The notes beneath the pieces were generated by a model. That model worked only from the letters and a program-made list of their open reading frames with translations. It was not told the origin of the DNA and made no database searches. From contig JAWQRO010000136.1 in assembly GCA_033557835.1 (NCBI GenBank), positions 1 to 53,054 on the forward strand: a DNA stretch of 53,054 bases, in the 5' to 3' direction. The translations under genes and the position numbers were made by a program. Position 1 is the stretch's first letter. Each line of letters starts with the position of its first letter. Below, piece after piece: positions 1-12,439 of this stretch. The stretch comes from Helochares maculicollis (Eukaryota; Arthropoda; Insecta; Coleoptera; Hydrophilidae).

Positions 1-2860
1 TTGGACCTAAAACGAAGGAAGGAGACCCAAGAATGTACAATCAACATCAAACCCTGATGAAGGTATCGCAAGCAAGGAAAACGTACTGAACCTTCAACAC
101 GTGTCCGCTTAGCGAGGGATAAGCGAGGCGAAGCCGAGCGAATACCGAGTAAGCGAAGCGTTTGCGTTTGCTGAAGAATCCTCGCTGCGATAGTGCATCT
201 ACAAGACAATTAAAGCGAGAAACGTCGCTCCTTGCTGATTACTGTCTAGTTAAAAGCACTGATAATAAAGCTTTTAAGTATAACGACCGACACAGAGGAG
301 CCTCCCAAGGGTCATGCATAAAAACAAAATTGAGAATAAAATTACATTTCTTGCAATGCAAAATATTTTCGTTTAATATTTCAAATTTTTAAACTAATAT
401 CATAGAATAAGTACTATTTTGGAAATGTCCCGAGCAACATTAAATCGCACATTAAATATATTTAAAAATCTTGCCGATTGCCAACATTAGGAACTAAAAC
501 GAAAGAGGGAGATTCAGAAATGTATAATTGATGACGGTTTCACAAACAAGCGAAGCGTACTGAATCTTCAACCCTTGTCAACTTACCGAGGGATGAGCGA
601 GGTGAAGCCGAGCAAAGCAAAGCAAAGCAAAACAAGACACATAGTGGCCTCTCAAGAATCATTACTAAAAACAGAATTTAGAATAAAGTAAGATTTCCTT
701 GCAACACTCAATTTTCTAGTAAAATAAGTCAAATTTTTAAATGAATATTATAGATTAAATATTGTTTTGGAAATGTCCCGAACAATTCTAAGCCACACAT
801 TAACTATATTAAATTAAATTTCTTGCAACCCTTAATTTTCTAGTAAAATAAATCAAAAATTAATATTTTAGATGAAGTACTGTTTTGGAATGTCACGAAC
901 AATTTTAAACCGCAAACCAAATATATTTAAAAATACTTTAAAATTTTGCCGATTGTCAACATTAAGAAATAAACCGAAAGAGGAGACTGAGGAATGTATA
1001 AACAATACCAAACCCTGATGAAGGTATCGCAAGCAAGGGAAGCGTATTGAAACTTCAACACGTGCGAGGGATGAGCGAGGCGAAGCCGAGCTGATCCCGA
1101 GTAAGCGAAGCGTTTGCGTTTTCTGTTGGATCCTCGCTGCGATAGTGCATCTACAAGACAATTAAGGCGAGAAGTTTCAAACCTCGCAAATAACTCTCTA
1201 GTTAAAAGAACAGATAATATAGATTTTAAGTGCAAAGCAAGACACAGCGGAGCCTCCCAAGGGTCATTATATAAAACAAAACCTACAATAAAATTACATT
1301 CTTTGTAACACACCATTTTCTAGTTAATTAAAATTTTTAAATTAATTTATAATATTGATTTAAACATTTTAATTTATAATATTAAGTCCTAGTTTGGAAA
1401 TGTCCTGAACAATTTTATACCGCAAATCGAATATATTTAAAAATATTTTTCGATCTTGCCAATTAGGAACTAAAACGAAGGAAAAGACTCAGGAATGTAC
1501 AACCAATACCAAACTCCGTTGAAGGTATTACAAACAAGGGATGCGTATTGAATCTTCAAGCCTTGTCAACTTAGCGAGGGATGAGCAAGGTGAAGCCGAG
1601 CGAGTCCCGAGCAAGCGAAGCGTTTGCGTTTTCTGATGGATCCTAGCTGCGATAGTTCATCTACAAAACAATTAAAGCGACAAGCTTCTCTCCTCGCTAA
1701 TTACGCTATAGTCGTGGTTTAGCAAAATCCAGAAAAAATTTATACAGCAAATCAAATATATTTAAAAATATTTTAAAATCTTACTGATTATCAACATTAA
1801 GAAATAAGACGAAAGAGGAGACTGAGGAATGTATAATCAATACTAAACTCTGATGAAGGTATCACAAGCAAGGAAAGCGTATTGAATCTTCAACACGTGT
1901 CCACTTAGCGAGGGATGAGCGAGGCGAAGCCGAGCGAATTCCGAGTAAGTGAAGCGTTTGCGTATGCTGATGGACCCTAGCTGCTATAGTGCATCTACAA
2001 AACAATTAAAGCGTGAAGCTTCCCTCCTCACTAAATACTGTATAGTCCTGGTTTAGAAAAGTCCAGAACAATTTTATACTGCAAATCAAATATATTTAAA
2101 AATATTTTAAAATCATACCGATTGCCAACATTAGGACCAAAAACGAAAATTGTCTACAAGACAATTAAAGTGAGAAGCTTCACTTCTCGCCAATTACTTT
2201 CTAGTTAAAGACACTGCCAATGAAGGATATAAAGAAAAAAGAGCTTCGAAGAAAAATTTATAGTCTCAAAATTTGCTTCTGTGTGCAACTAGGGAAAATT
2301 AGAAGATAATTGGTAGACTTTGGTTATATTAAACACAATTTAGAATAAACTAGCATAATCATTGTAAAATCAGTAGGATTTCATGATAAAAGAATTCTAA
2401 GATAGGACGCTTTTTGTATCATCAACACGAGTTTCCTTATCGAGGACAAGGAAAGCGTATTGAATCTTCAACAGGTCCCCACCTAGCAAATCCCGAGTAT
2501 GCAAAGCGTTTTCGTATGCTGATGGTATATCCTCGCTGCGTAAGTGCATCTACAAAATAAATTACAAGTAAGCAATAAGCATGAGATGCAGTACTTAAAT
2601 AATATTATAATTTCAGATCAAATTAGTGTCATATTTTAGAATCTAAAGAAAGAAAAGTACCACTAGAGGACATTCGATGTTGAAAACTAGTCGAAATTAC
2701 ACCTCCTTTAACCAATTAGAGTACCGATCTCAAAATTGGATCCTCGCTGTGATAGTGCATCCACAAGACAATTAAAGCTAGAGCTTCACTCCTCGCTAAT
2801 TACTCTCTAGTTAAAGACACTGCCAATAAAGATTTTAATTGCAAGGGCAAGACACTAACT
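1..2860 (+). repeat. Diverged tandem array 1, units ~0.34-0.5 kb, with GCGAAGC-type foldbacks
   Basis: Five to six diverged copies of one unit lie head to tail, and the first is already under way at base 1, so the array continues outside the window. Each full unit has the same order: a start near 'aactaaaacgaa', a 'ctgatgaaggtat' block, a GC-rich module ('gagggatgagcgag' then 'gtaagcgaagcg'), 'gatagtgcatctac', and an AT-rich tail ending near 'ggaaatgtcc'. GC-rich modules sit near 109-160, 585-615, 1068-1125, 1570-1625 and 1905-1960, with a remnant near 2480; partial tails follow at 2150-2260 and 2735-2870. Some units hold 60-130-codon open frames on either strand (162-392, 927-1316, 1114-1308), but other units have stops at the same places, so I do not call genes. 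No terminal inverted repeats or polymerase motifs are seen. It may be a satellite or a non-autonomous element expanded in tandem. Confidence 0.85.
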
Positions 2861-3925
2861 GACCTCTCAAGAGTCCAAGTCCAGCATCAATATCAAGTGC
2901 ATGGCCATTACATAAACTCACTTAATAGGTAGACAAGTACGCAGAAAACTGCTCCAGCATTAATAATTAACCATATCACTTACTACATACATTCGGACTA
3001 CATACATACGTATATACGTGTATTTTATACATTATTTGTAACACATCTAACTGCATAAGCAGACATATCTGGATATTACTTCAGTTCCTTAGATGCAAGT
3101 AAGTATAGCTAAGTACACATAGGCATTCGCGTAATTTGCAATAATTTTACTCATAATCGCTGGCAAATAACATTTTCAAATGCGAAATGAAAATTGCATC
3201 ACCATTTATTTAAGAGAAAGTGAGACAGACGAATGAGAGGCATATTATATGCATAACTGTTGTGCTGAAGTGTAGGTAAATACATATGTATCATGTTCGT
3301 ATATATACATACAGTCAATGCTGCTGCCCAGACAGGTGGCATATACCTACCTTTAAAAGTGAAGGTCAAATAGTCAGTTTCATTTCATTTCACGCAATTA
3401 TTCATTATTGTCCGCAAATAAATTAAATAAAAGCGAGCGCGTTGCTTTCCGTCCATTTACGGAATAGGAACGCACCCGAAAACAACCACATAACGCATAC
3501 GTCACTCGCCTAAAGTTGTCCGCAATAATTGCCCGCTGAATTTGTTCGCTAACATTAAAACTACCCATTAAAAATACAACCACCGTTCAAAATTCAACTC
3601 GCTACCTATTAAAGCGTAATTATTAAATATCAATCGCCACTTTTTCCGACTACTACTACATAACATACACGTATTTTAGTTAATATATAAATGTATTTAT
3701 AGTTCAGGCAAGTCAACTGGCGATACTGGAATAATGAATTATGCAAATCATTTCCCATTAAATTTTCACAGTAAATTATTTAATAACAGTACTAGTTACT
3801 AGTTTTCACGTCAAAGGAAATAATATAGCCAACTATCAAGCTGTGTACTAAAACATTGATCGTAGCTGTAAAACATCTTCGTTGACGGCTCCGGCAGTAA
3901 ATTTTAGAACCAACTGAAGTTAAAA
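2861..3925. other. AT-rich spacer, no gene seen
   Basis: Mostly unique AT-rich sequence with short runs of alternating 'tacatacata' and 'gtatatacgtg' type near 2990-3030 and 3280-3320. The 61-codon minus frame at 3398-3583 has no recognisable motif. I see no gene here. Confidence 0.5.
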
Positions 3926-4120
3926 TTGCATTCAAATCGCCATTTAAACAAAAAAAAATCAAAATTTCTTACGTGTCAGGCAGCGATTATTGCCTTAGGT
4001 CCTCGTGCGAAGTCTAATTGCTGCACACAACGAGAACGTTTGCGCGGTGACGACACGACAAATCACCACCGACGGTTACCGAACGTCGAAAAAATGTGGT
4101 TGTCAAAACGTCAGCGACAA

Positions 4121-4255
4121 AAGAAACGTCAAAACAGAAGAAACGTCAAAGACAGAAGAAACGTCAAAGGCAGAAGAAACGTCAAAGACAGAAGAAACGT
4201 CAAAGACAGAAGAAACGTCAAAGACAGAAGAAACGTCAAAGACAGAGAAACGTCA
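4121..4255 (+). repeat. 18-bp minisatellite, about 7.5 copies, with an ACGTCA in every copy
   Basis: The unit is AGAAGAAACGTCAAAGAC, repeated with a 17-18-bp period and few changes. Because the period is a multiple of three and the unit has no stop in any plus frame, all three plus frames stay open (hexapeptides RRNVKD, KTEETS and KKRQRQ). These frames (3926-4324, 4005-4277, 4096-4296) are repeat artefacts. ACGTCA, the reverse complement of the CREB/ATF half-site TGACGT, occurs in each unit and also just outside the array at 4108, 4267 and 4307, giving 11 copies between 4108 and 4312. Confidence 0.9.
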
Positions 4256-4324
4256 ATGTCAAAAAAACGTCAAATGAAAAACAGAGTCAGCGTTAAAGCA
4301 ACGTCGACGTCAAATCCAACGTAA

Positions 4325-6480
4325 ACATCAAAGTTGCCGCCGATTTAGCGCGGGAAATTCGAATATCTCCATCGGGCGGTTTGAAAAGAGCGACGCTTTG
4401 TTAACTCGCGAAATAAATTACATGTCTAGAAGAGCACTTTTTGCGGTATTTCTCCGCTACACATAGAAAATCTAAATCCACGTGCTTATTAGTGGCGCGC
4501 GCAAACAGCGCCGACTTGATGCAGAAATTAATCCGCAAACTATTCGAAAGGTGGAGTAGGGGATATTAAACTCTGCAAATTGCCGCTTAGCATTTGTCCT
4601 GGTGTCCTGTCAATTATGATCGAAATTTCGCACTCACACACACGGACACATAAACCGTTTCCGATCAATTAAAAGCGGCAGAATTCGAAATTAGGACAGG
4701 TGTTTTCCTACCAAAAAAAGGGGTATATTCGCAAGCTGGAGTCCGAGCTGTTTTCCTCTAACGGAGGGGCCGGCCTGCTAATGAGCTGATACACATATTT
4801 AAAAAAAATTGCAATAGGTGTGCTATTAATCACCTCGGGTTGCATTTCGACCGCGATTGCAAGTATCTCCAATCACCAGCGTGCGAGTATATTTTGTTAT
4901 TTTTCAGGACGGCGTCTTCAGCTCGATACGGATACTTCAGGATATACCATATTTGGACCGATTTAAAGCAGCAGCGGTGGAAGTAAACAAATTTTAAAAC
5001 AAATTGCGGCGAGATTTAAAAAAACCCCAGTTTTTCTGTCGTTTTCTTTAGAAACAATTATCAGCAAGAAGCCGAGCCTATCGCTACAGCGGCTAGTGAA
5101 AAATGCAATTAGTGTTGGTGAATTGCAAACACTCAACTCTAAATGCCTTTAAATAATGGCAATTAAAACGTGAAAAAAGTGACTAACAAAACAAAGCTCT
5201 TATCTAATTATTGCAAAGACCATTAAATGCTGTAAGGAATGCTTAGGATTTTCCTCAAAATTCTTCCTTCAAAAATATTTTAAGTAAAGATTATACTGCG
5301 TCTTAACAAGACGTGGAAAAAATGCCAGCCACATTCGCGACATTCATTAATCGTTCCCTCTGATATTTATCATAATAATTAAAATGCTTGTGAAATATAG
5401 GATAAACAATAGCGAAAAATGGCCATTTAAGTGCGTTACTTGCAAATTGGACTCTTGCTCAACAACTTGGTTTCCTATTTTCCAAGCGGGATCCGTTTTT
5501 AAAGGGAAACCGTTTTCTGATTTTACTATGCACACTGTCTACTGATTTATTTGCAATTTGTTAGTTCTTGTCCGGTCGTACCGGTTGCGAAATAATAAAT
5601 AAAAACTATCTATGATGTATCTATCATTAGTTTGAAATGAAAATCGATGGAAACTCGTCACCTGAGGTAATAAGTTAGGTTGAACGGGGGCTGCATTAAG
5701 CTCCATGGGGCAAGTGCGCGGGAATTGCTCGAGTCTCCCCTGGCGGATGGACGTACCCTTAAATAAATAATTACGTTAAGACGAAAAAGATGGCACGAAA
5801 AGGCGATTTAAAATTCAGTTAGCGTTTTAAATGCTACCTTACAAGAAAACAACTGACTGATTCAGCAACTGCAAGGCGGCCTAAATGACTTACGAAGTCA
5901 AATTGAAGACGTAGAATACTTAAATTGAAACTCGCGGATAAGGAGAAAGTCAAAAGTAACGAGGAAAGTCGAAGGTCGTGTTTAACCATCTCCTATAGTG
6001 AAATCTAAGTACAAAATTTGTAAGATGTCATGAACAGCAATATTTTGTACACTTTATTAGAAATAAATTTGTCTCGATTGACCTAGTTCTGTTTTATTAG
6101 CCTTGTCAGTATGCAATACTAAGCATTATAAGTGCATCAGCATTTTATCCTTTTTACTTTCTGCATGAGCAATTATCTCAGAATTTATAATAATAGAGAG
6201 CCTCGAATTGAGGTTCACTGAATACAATTCAACCTAGTTTTGCAATTAAAATTTAACATTTCTGAATTACCCAGATAATGAAAGAATGTAGGATAGACTG
6301 TATGGTGCTAATATGAACAAATTATACATGAAAATCATATCATAATGCGACAATATCTCGAAAATCGATAGAAAAATAATTGTAGGCGGTCTCAATTCGA
6401 GGATAAGAGCAAACGTAGTATAGAGAGTTAAGGATGGTGCATAAGGCAAACACATGGAATGCAATGTAAATTTTCAACCT
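4325..6480. other. Mostly unique spacer, no confirmed gene
   Basis: Moderately AT-rich, largely non-repetitive sequence. It holds the exon candidate at 4908-4982 and a short GC-richer block near 5680-5760, but no coding frame with a known motif. Minus frames at 5347-5535 and 6267-6464 are not recognisable. Confidence 0.45.
4908..4982 (+). other. Candidate internal exon, 25 codons, phase 0 at both ends
   Basis: A strong-looking splice acceptor (pyrimidine-rich 'ttttgttatttttcag') precedes 4908. From there 75 bases read as 25 sense codons (begins DGVFSSIRIL, ends RFKAAAVE) up to a possible donor 'gaa|gtaaac' at 4983. The surrounding DNA is unique, and this block is more GC-rich than its flanks. 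The donor is weaker than consensus, the product is not recognised, and a second frame is also open. It could be a chance match; no neighbouring exon was found. Confidence 0.22.
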
Positions 6481-7500
6481 GATCAAATAAAAGGGAAAAC
6501 CTAATTGACTACTTAATAATTGAGGGCGGTGAGTTAATACCAGAACAAACAAAAAGAAAATACGCAAATTCTGACCGCAAACTTATAAGAGCACGACTAT
6601 CAAAAGCAGTCAAAGGAACGAAGAATATGCTATGAAATGGGAAAATTAAAAAGAAGGAAAGAGTAGGAGGATATATGAGTAAGAAATTAGCAGCAGGATA
6701 GTATGAAATTACAAAACTTTGAAGCTCGTAAATCCAGACAAAATGAAGTTCATAGGGGGGTATCAAAGTGGCCAAAATCAGACAAAAGGCAGATAACGAA
6801 ATGAAGCATGAGCGGTTTGATGGAGAAAGTGGTAAAAGTAGTAAAAATCTAAATGCAAAAGTTTTCATATTCAGTATTAACATTGACATGTGTGTATGAC
6901 GGTAAAGTCCCATTTACGGTTTTCAAATTTATACGAAACTATTTATTACTATATTTTCCATGTTTAGCATTTTTGTAAAATTTTGTATTCCAAGGTCTAC
7001 AAAAATTGGAATTTTCAAAATTAATAAAATAGCCCTTCCGGCGTTACGATCATGTTGAAAATTTGTAACTGTCAGTTTTTTGCGATATTTAAGATGTGCA
7101 CGAAATTTCAATCCGATAGCTTAATTTTTAAGACTATTTTACTTGGAAATGTTTCAAAACTGTGTAGGTAAACAGGTACTTTCGGTGATCCTACATGCAT
7201 CAAAAAATGTTACAGATTTAAGTTTTTGCAATAATAGCCGTATGCCAAGTTACATCGTTCCACCTGAAATGATCTGACCGCTATCGTGTTTAAATACACA
7301 CACACACAAAGACAACATGCCAAAAACGGTAAAAATGGATTCAGGGACACTCAAAACGTGAAAATCTGTCAAAATCCCGAGGTCGAATTTTTTACAATCC
7401 CAATACCTCGTACAGTAATACGGAAATGTAAAAATGAGATAATTTACAAATGTCATATAAAAGTGGAAATTTTGTTAAAAGCCTACCAGAAAGATCGAGT
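6480..7500. other. Old repeat-like spacer with a short (CA)n tract
   Basis: The plus strand of 6490-6680 holds a short open stretch (EGGELIPEQTK...) without a known motif. From about 6930 to 7450 the sequence has the look of a dispersed arthropod repeat: AT-rich, with a short CA-dinucleotide run near 7298-7308. Minus frames at 6340-6567, 6509-6913 and 7250-7456 are hydrophobic low-complexity readings of A-rich DNA and are not called. Confidence 0.35.
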
Positions 7501-7800
7501 AGATCAAGGCATATTTTAAACTAACGTAAAATGAGGATGAAAGCGAGGATGTGAACGAGAAGCTCCAAATAGAATTAACAGAAAAGTACTGTCGGACTAA
7601 CGAACCCTGCAAAGACGACTTGATAGGGTTTCTTAGAACCCACAAAAAAAAACGACCTACATGATGATATATACAAATCAGTAGCAAAATATTGGAAATG
7701 AAAACGTTGCCAGAACGGTGGAAATATTCTAATTAACCCAATATACAAAAAAAAGAGTGTCTTTATTCAAAATTACCGCATATATATTAGTATGCATATT
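7500..7800 (+). mobile_element. Non-LTR reverse transcriptase scrap
   Basis: Around 7660-7775 the plus strand reads DDIYKSVAKYWK, then LPERWKYS, and after a frame change INPIYKKK and QNYR. This order (LP..W, then P.YKKG, then NYRGI) is that of the N-terminal reverse-transcriptase region in many insect endonuclease/reverse-transcriptase retroposons. Stops and at least one frameshift make it dead. Only a short segment remains, so the family is not assigned. Confidence 0.4.
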
Positions 7801-7950
7801 ACCCATAAAGGTAGGTAAGTAGCAGATTAGTGATTAATAATATGATAAAATTGTATGTACGATGAAGAAATTGTTCCAAAATCTTCTATTTTCATATTTG
7901 ATAAATGCCGCAACAGTCTTTTGTATTTATTCCTTGACGCATCTTCAGTC

Positions 7951-7999
7951 TACGAGGGATGAGCGAGCGAAGCGAGCGAATCCCGCGTAAGCCAAGCTT
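7951..7999 (+). repeat. Dispersed GC-rich module (GAGCGAAGCGAG type), plus orientation
   Basis: An isolated module that closely matches the core of array 1: 'cgagggatgagcgag', then 'cgaagcgagcgaa', then 'tcccgcgtaagcc'. The flanks differ from array 1. It contains the mini-hairpin core GCGAAGC. Confidence 0.75.
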
Positions 8000-8219
8000 G
8001 TTTGGATTTAAATGCGTTTTTACTTTGCAACGTAAATTTATTCACATTGGGCGATTTAGTTGCAAAAAACTGCAACCGAAGTCTTTCATACACTTAGTCT
8101 ATCGTTTATAAGCAAACTGAGCGATATCTAGAGTCTAGAACTGGCCAGAGAGAAACAACCGATACTCAATATTACATACTCTTGAATATTCAATTGTCTA
8201 CTTCCCACGTCCGATTACT

Positions 8220-9700
8220 TATTGAGCACGAATATTTTCTGAAATATTTTAAACCGTAGTCTCTTTCTCGCCCCATGAATAATCTAATCTCATCTTATTC
8301 TAAATATATGCAAACGAGTTCTTTTATGTATTCATTTTGGAATTCATATTAATTATTAAAAATCCTATCCGTCAAAATCCGCATAAGCTTCGCTTACTCG
8401 GGGTTCGCTCCTAGATGTGTTAAGAAGTCAATAAGCTTATTTATATATAACTGCATACCGAAATAAAATAGTGAATTAACAAGCTTACAATTTATGAGCA
8501 GGTCTGTGTATCCACGCTTCAAGCAACCAAAACCTCAGTAAGCGAAGTTCACTGGGTCCGTAGACATTAAAATACTATTAGCATTAAGGATTGAAGACAC
8601 TTAAAATTATAATTGTAAAACGTGAAACATCAGCCGACAATTTGACAATCTTGATTGTATATAACCTAACATATCCTTACTCCGCGAGGGACACATAATT
8701 ACAACACAAGAAAATGTTACCACCAAAGAAGCAATAAACGATGGAAAAAGACCTAAAAGATGAAATTGACAATGGAAAGCGGCGAGGATGTCACCATGCT
8801 GTAAATTCTAGCTTTATTCTACACTTATAAAAACATCTGAAGTGTCAGCACTTAACATTTCTATTTAAGCAATGTAAAAGTAGCCGCAAGATTCCCGAAA
8901 TTTTACGAAACGTGGTCATCTCTCTACCCCCGAGTATTCGATTTCATTCTTGATTCATTCCTACTTTTTTACTATGTGTACATTTAGCAATTCATATGGG
9001 TTATTAAAAATCCTAAAGATCCATCAAAACCTGCATAAGCTTCGCTTACTCGGGGTTCGCTAGCTCCATTTACTCGGGGTTCACTCGCTTCGCTCGCTCA
9101 CCCTTCGTGGAGTAAGGATGTATTAAGAAATGAATGTCCCTAAAAATACAACTTGACAACGCAATAACCGACCAACTTAAAATTTTTGAGTTTGCATGTT
9201 TGTTCACGCATCCTCTCTACGCGGCCAAAACCTCAGTAAGCAAAGTTTATTGTTTTCGTTGAAGTTTCAGTTCAGTTGTGCGCTTATTCCTTAATTTAGC
9301 GAGTAAACAACGATTACTTCATTCTGAATTTAACTGGTAAAATAACATTTTGAAGTTCATAGTAATTATGATACATCCTCCAGGTCTAAAAACCAAACCG
9401 TGTTTTCTAACTATGCAGCTGGAATACTTTCCGTTTTCATTTTTCGCTTCACGGCCTACTAATCGCAAATATTTAGCTTGCAAAAAATTCTGTAATTATC
9501 AATCATAATCAGACAAAAAAATCGTCAAGTATCAAAGAAGCTTCGGTTACTCGTAAAGTACAGATGTATTAAAGAGAGAAAATTCCTAAACGAAAAATTT
9601 CAAAACGTAATCAAAACGTAAAACAGTGTACAACTGTTGAGTTCATAAGCGTGTTTATATCATAACTCGTCCCAAATGTTCGAGTAAGCGAATTAGAAGC
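8220..9700. repeat. Diverged ~0.67-kb tandem repeats carrying the module in minus orientation
   Basis: Two copies of a long unit can be matched by eye: 'ttattaaaaatcct' then 'cataagcttcgcttactcgg' at about 8355-8402 and 9001-9052, and 'ccaaaacctcagtaagc' at about 8527 and 9223. This gives a period of roughly 650-690 bp. A weaker third trace is near 9540-9690. The modules at 8383-8415 and 9036-9118 are reverse complements of the array 1 core, and the second is doubled ('tactcggggttc' occurs twice) and ends in 'ctcgcttcgctcgctc'. No coding content. Confidence 0.6.
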
Positions 9701-10475
9701 GTTTTAGTCTCACGGCAGCTTTGTTATCTCTAAATTTTCGAAGCAAGAACAACACATTATTATGCAAAAACTCATGTATTTTCTGAGAAGTTGGACTTAC
9801 TAAACTCTCACTAAGAAACAAACCGCACGCTTCTCAAACAACCCAGCAACAAATTTCAATGATTCAGTTTTCAATTTCTAGCCCTACCCTACTCTCTTCA
9901 AGAAACTCTGGAGTCTTGTAGTCAGAATTTTTGTTATATCTTTATACTAGAGACCTTTAAAAAATTTGCTAAGAATTGGGATTTTGTTAAAATTGAATTG
10001 TTGATATATATATAAACTTATAGAATTGAATGTGGCAAACTACTACATTTTGACAGACAATTACTTTCAGCTTCACAACTTAGCTCGTTTTTATCAAGTA
10101 ATAGAGCAATGCTCGCACTTGAAGCAGGAGCAGCACGGTTAAGCTTGCGAGCAGCCAATCTGCCCGGTATCGCCTTGGTCGATTGGCAGACCACAGCAAC
10201 CCCCAATCGTTAGCATTACGAAACATCAGGTATCAGACATTTATTACGCCAGTATTCCGCCTACCTTGCGGTCAAAATAAATGACCATCGGCAAATTTGG
10301 GACGATTATCGATAGGTAGGCTTGCGGATAGCCAAACGAATCGTTGGTAACTTTAACGACAATAAATCAAAGCTCCAGACGTTCTGTAAACAACCGGTCT
10401 AAACAAAACGATTCCATAGCTTTTTTTGGTTTGATAAATTGTGAAGTGGAGGAGGAATGAGCCCCTTAACCCTTT
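9700..10475. other. Unique AT-rich spacer, no gene seen
   Basis: No repeat or protein motif was recognised. The 62-codon minus frame at 10018-10206 lies in a slightly GC-richer patch but has no known domain. Confidence 0.4.
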
Positions 10476-10479
10476 GTGA

Positions 10480-10780
10480 GTGGCCGTATTGAACGGGGGG
10501 TAGACATCTTCCGTTTGTTCACCCCTAAAATTCAGTCAGTTGAGCAGAGCAAAGCAGACGGGGTAGGCAGCCAGCTCAAAGTGCGAGGGCGCGAGACGCT
10601 CGTGGTAGGGGGCCAAGTCGACGCGTCGGAGGCGTCGAGGCGCTGTTTTTTCGGCAGGCCTACTTTAAAAAAAGTTCTCGTCTTTTCCCCTTTAAGTCGA
10701 GACGGTGTATGTATGTTTATGAACGGGCATAGAGGAGAGAGAGTTGACCTCCTCACACCAGCCGAACATGAAATTCCGAA
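10480..10780. other. GC/CpG-rich island in AT-rich DNA
   Basis: About 300 bp of clearly higher GC content with many CpG dinucleotides, including the palindrome GACGCGTC near 10620. A plus frame (10476-10796, 106 codons, but beginning at GTG) and an overlapping minus frame (10532-10783) are open, as often happens in GC-rich DNA. Neither product is recognised. The island could be a promoter/first-exon region or an old GC-rich insertion. Confidence 0.4.
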
Positions 10781-10799
10781 CATTATACGAAATTAAGGG

Positions 10800-12400
10800 T
10801 AGAAACATTAATGGGTGGGAGGGTGGTAGAGTGGGTGGTGCCAATGAGTTACATAGCTCGACTGTCCTTTCGGTTATTATGAGCTTGCCAATATTCCACG
10901 TACAAAAAGCAATCCAGAATAAAATATCTAAATAGTTACGAAATGTCTATTATGTGTGTAGGTGAAATACGATTGAGCGCCCCTTTTAAGCCGAATATTC
11001 CTCACTGTTCAAACCATGAGGGTAATTATGGTGATTTCCGGAACAATCAATGATTTTCCGCTTGTTTCCATGTGAAAATTTCGGTATGGATTTACTCTTG
11101 ATTTAATTTTATTTTTAACAGTTCATGAATGCATCGATATTTTTCAAGAACTGCATCTGTTGTTATTGGCAGTATCTACACCTGCTTACATACATAGGTA
11201 TAAAAAACATAACAAGCCTAACGTGGGGAGATTCGAATCCGAGACGGAAAATATATCTTTGCTTATTTAAACCGTCCAAGAATATATGTAAAATTATTGA
11301 CTATTTCACTTAAATTACAGCTAGTATATTATTTGCGCCCATTAGACAATGTTGGCATTTTTTCATTTAAGAGTTAACAAAAATAATTTGTTACCTTTAC
11401 ACAGAAGTGGATTTCTAGCAAAAACATTGAGGCATACCTGTAAACAAAACCATACATTAATATCTTGAAAATAAAAAATTGGTACATTTTTGCTCAACAT
11501 ATCCGAATTAATATAAATATAGTAGTAAAAAATAGATAAATAGCCTTCCCAAAAGACTACTTAGCTCCATACCCCATTAAAACCAATATATCCTGTGCCT
11601 TGATTAATTATTAGTGAAATCAAAACGTGGGGAAGATTTGTGAACAGAGGTATGAGAAAGTGAGAAAAGAAGAAACAAGCAAAAATTAAATCAAATATAC
11701 AAATTAAGGAATAGCTCGGTGATAAAGTCTTACCAAGAAATTGAAATCAGTAAATACAAAAAGAACGATTTTATGAAAAATCTGATAGAATAATGAAAGC
11801 CAAAACATAAGCAAGAATTGAATAGCAATTTAAAAAAAAGGGATTGTTACAATCAAGAAGACAACTTACCAACAAAAGTCAATTATAGACAACTAAAAAA
11901 GATATTTCTGCAATGAAATAACGACTTCTCACAAGAATGGAAGCGCCTTGGGAGATGCTAAAGAGAAAATAAGTCACTTGAAAGCGGAGCTAGAGGAGAA
12001 AGTGGGTAAATTGAGAAAACTATCCAAAAAACTACTAAATGAGAAAGTGTTTGAGTATCCAAGTAAAAAGATATTGGAAAGAAGAGTACACTAATAGAAG
12101 AACCATCACATGAAAAAAATAACCACAAACACAATTAAAAAAAAGGAGGAAGAAACTCGAAAATCAAGAGGTATAGTAGAAGCGGGAGAACGCAACTTTC
12201 TGGGTGAAATCAGAGTTTGTAGAGATGGGAAGTGGAAACAGAGGAAAAGATACTAAAACAATAATGTTGAGCTTGCATAACCTAATATACAGAGGTATAA
12301 CCCATAAGTCTCATGTTATAAAATAAGAAGATAAATAACGTCGCAAGGAAAGTATTAGTCAGGTGTTCAAAAGTGAACAGTGAACTAAATCTTTACATTA
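10800..12400. other. AT-rich, partly purine-rich spacer, possibly old retroelement debris
   Basis: The plus strand of 11640-12300 is purine-rich with short open stretches, for example an alanine/lysine/glutamate-rich coiled-coil-like run near 11955-12090 (KISHLKAELEEKVGKL...). Composition and the RT motif just downstream suggest it may be the decayed upstream part of a retroposon, but no diagnostic motif is seen. Confidence 0.3.
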
Positions 12401-12439
12401 TAGGAGCAGTTAAGAATATGGGTAAATGAAAATTAAATA

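Noticed and set aside
162..392. 76-codon frame in array 1, similar to the frame at 1114-1308
   Set aside because: Similarity follows from the repeat. Neighbouring units have stops in the same frame, and the 162 frame starts at TTG, not ATG.
3926..4324. 132-, 90- and 66-codon plus frames rich in Arg/Lys or Glu/Thr
   Set aside because: All three come from one 18-bp repeat whose length is a multiple of three; each plus frame is open by construction.
5670..5690. Telomere-like GTTAGG word
   Set aside because: Only a single partial copy near 5675, not a telomeric TTAGG array.
10525..10560. Initiator-like TCAGTC/TCAGTT with AGACG downstream
   Set aside because: The AGACG word is about 5 bp off the required DPE spacing from either initiator, so I do not call a core promoter there.
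10476..10796. 106-codon plus frame in the GC island
   Set aside because: It begins at GTG, which is not a usual nuclear start, has no recognised domain, and the opposite strand is open too. Kept only as a GC island.
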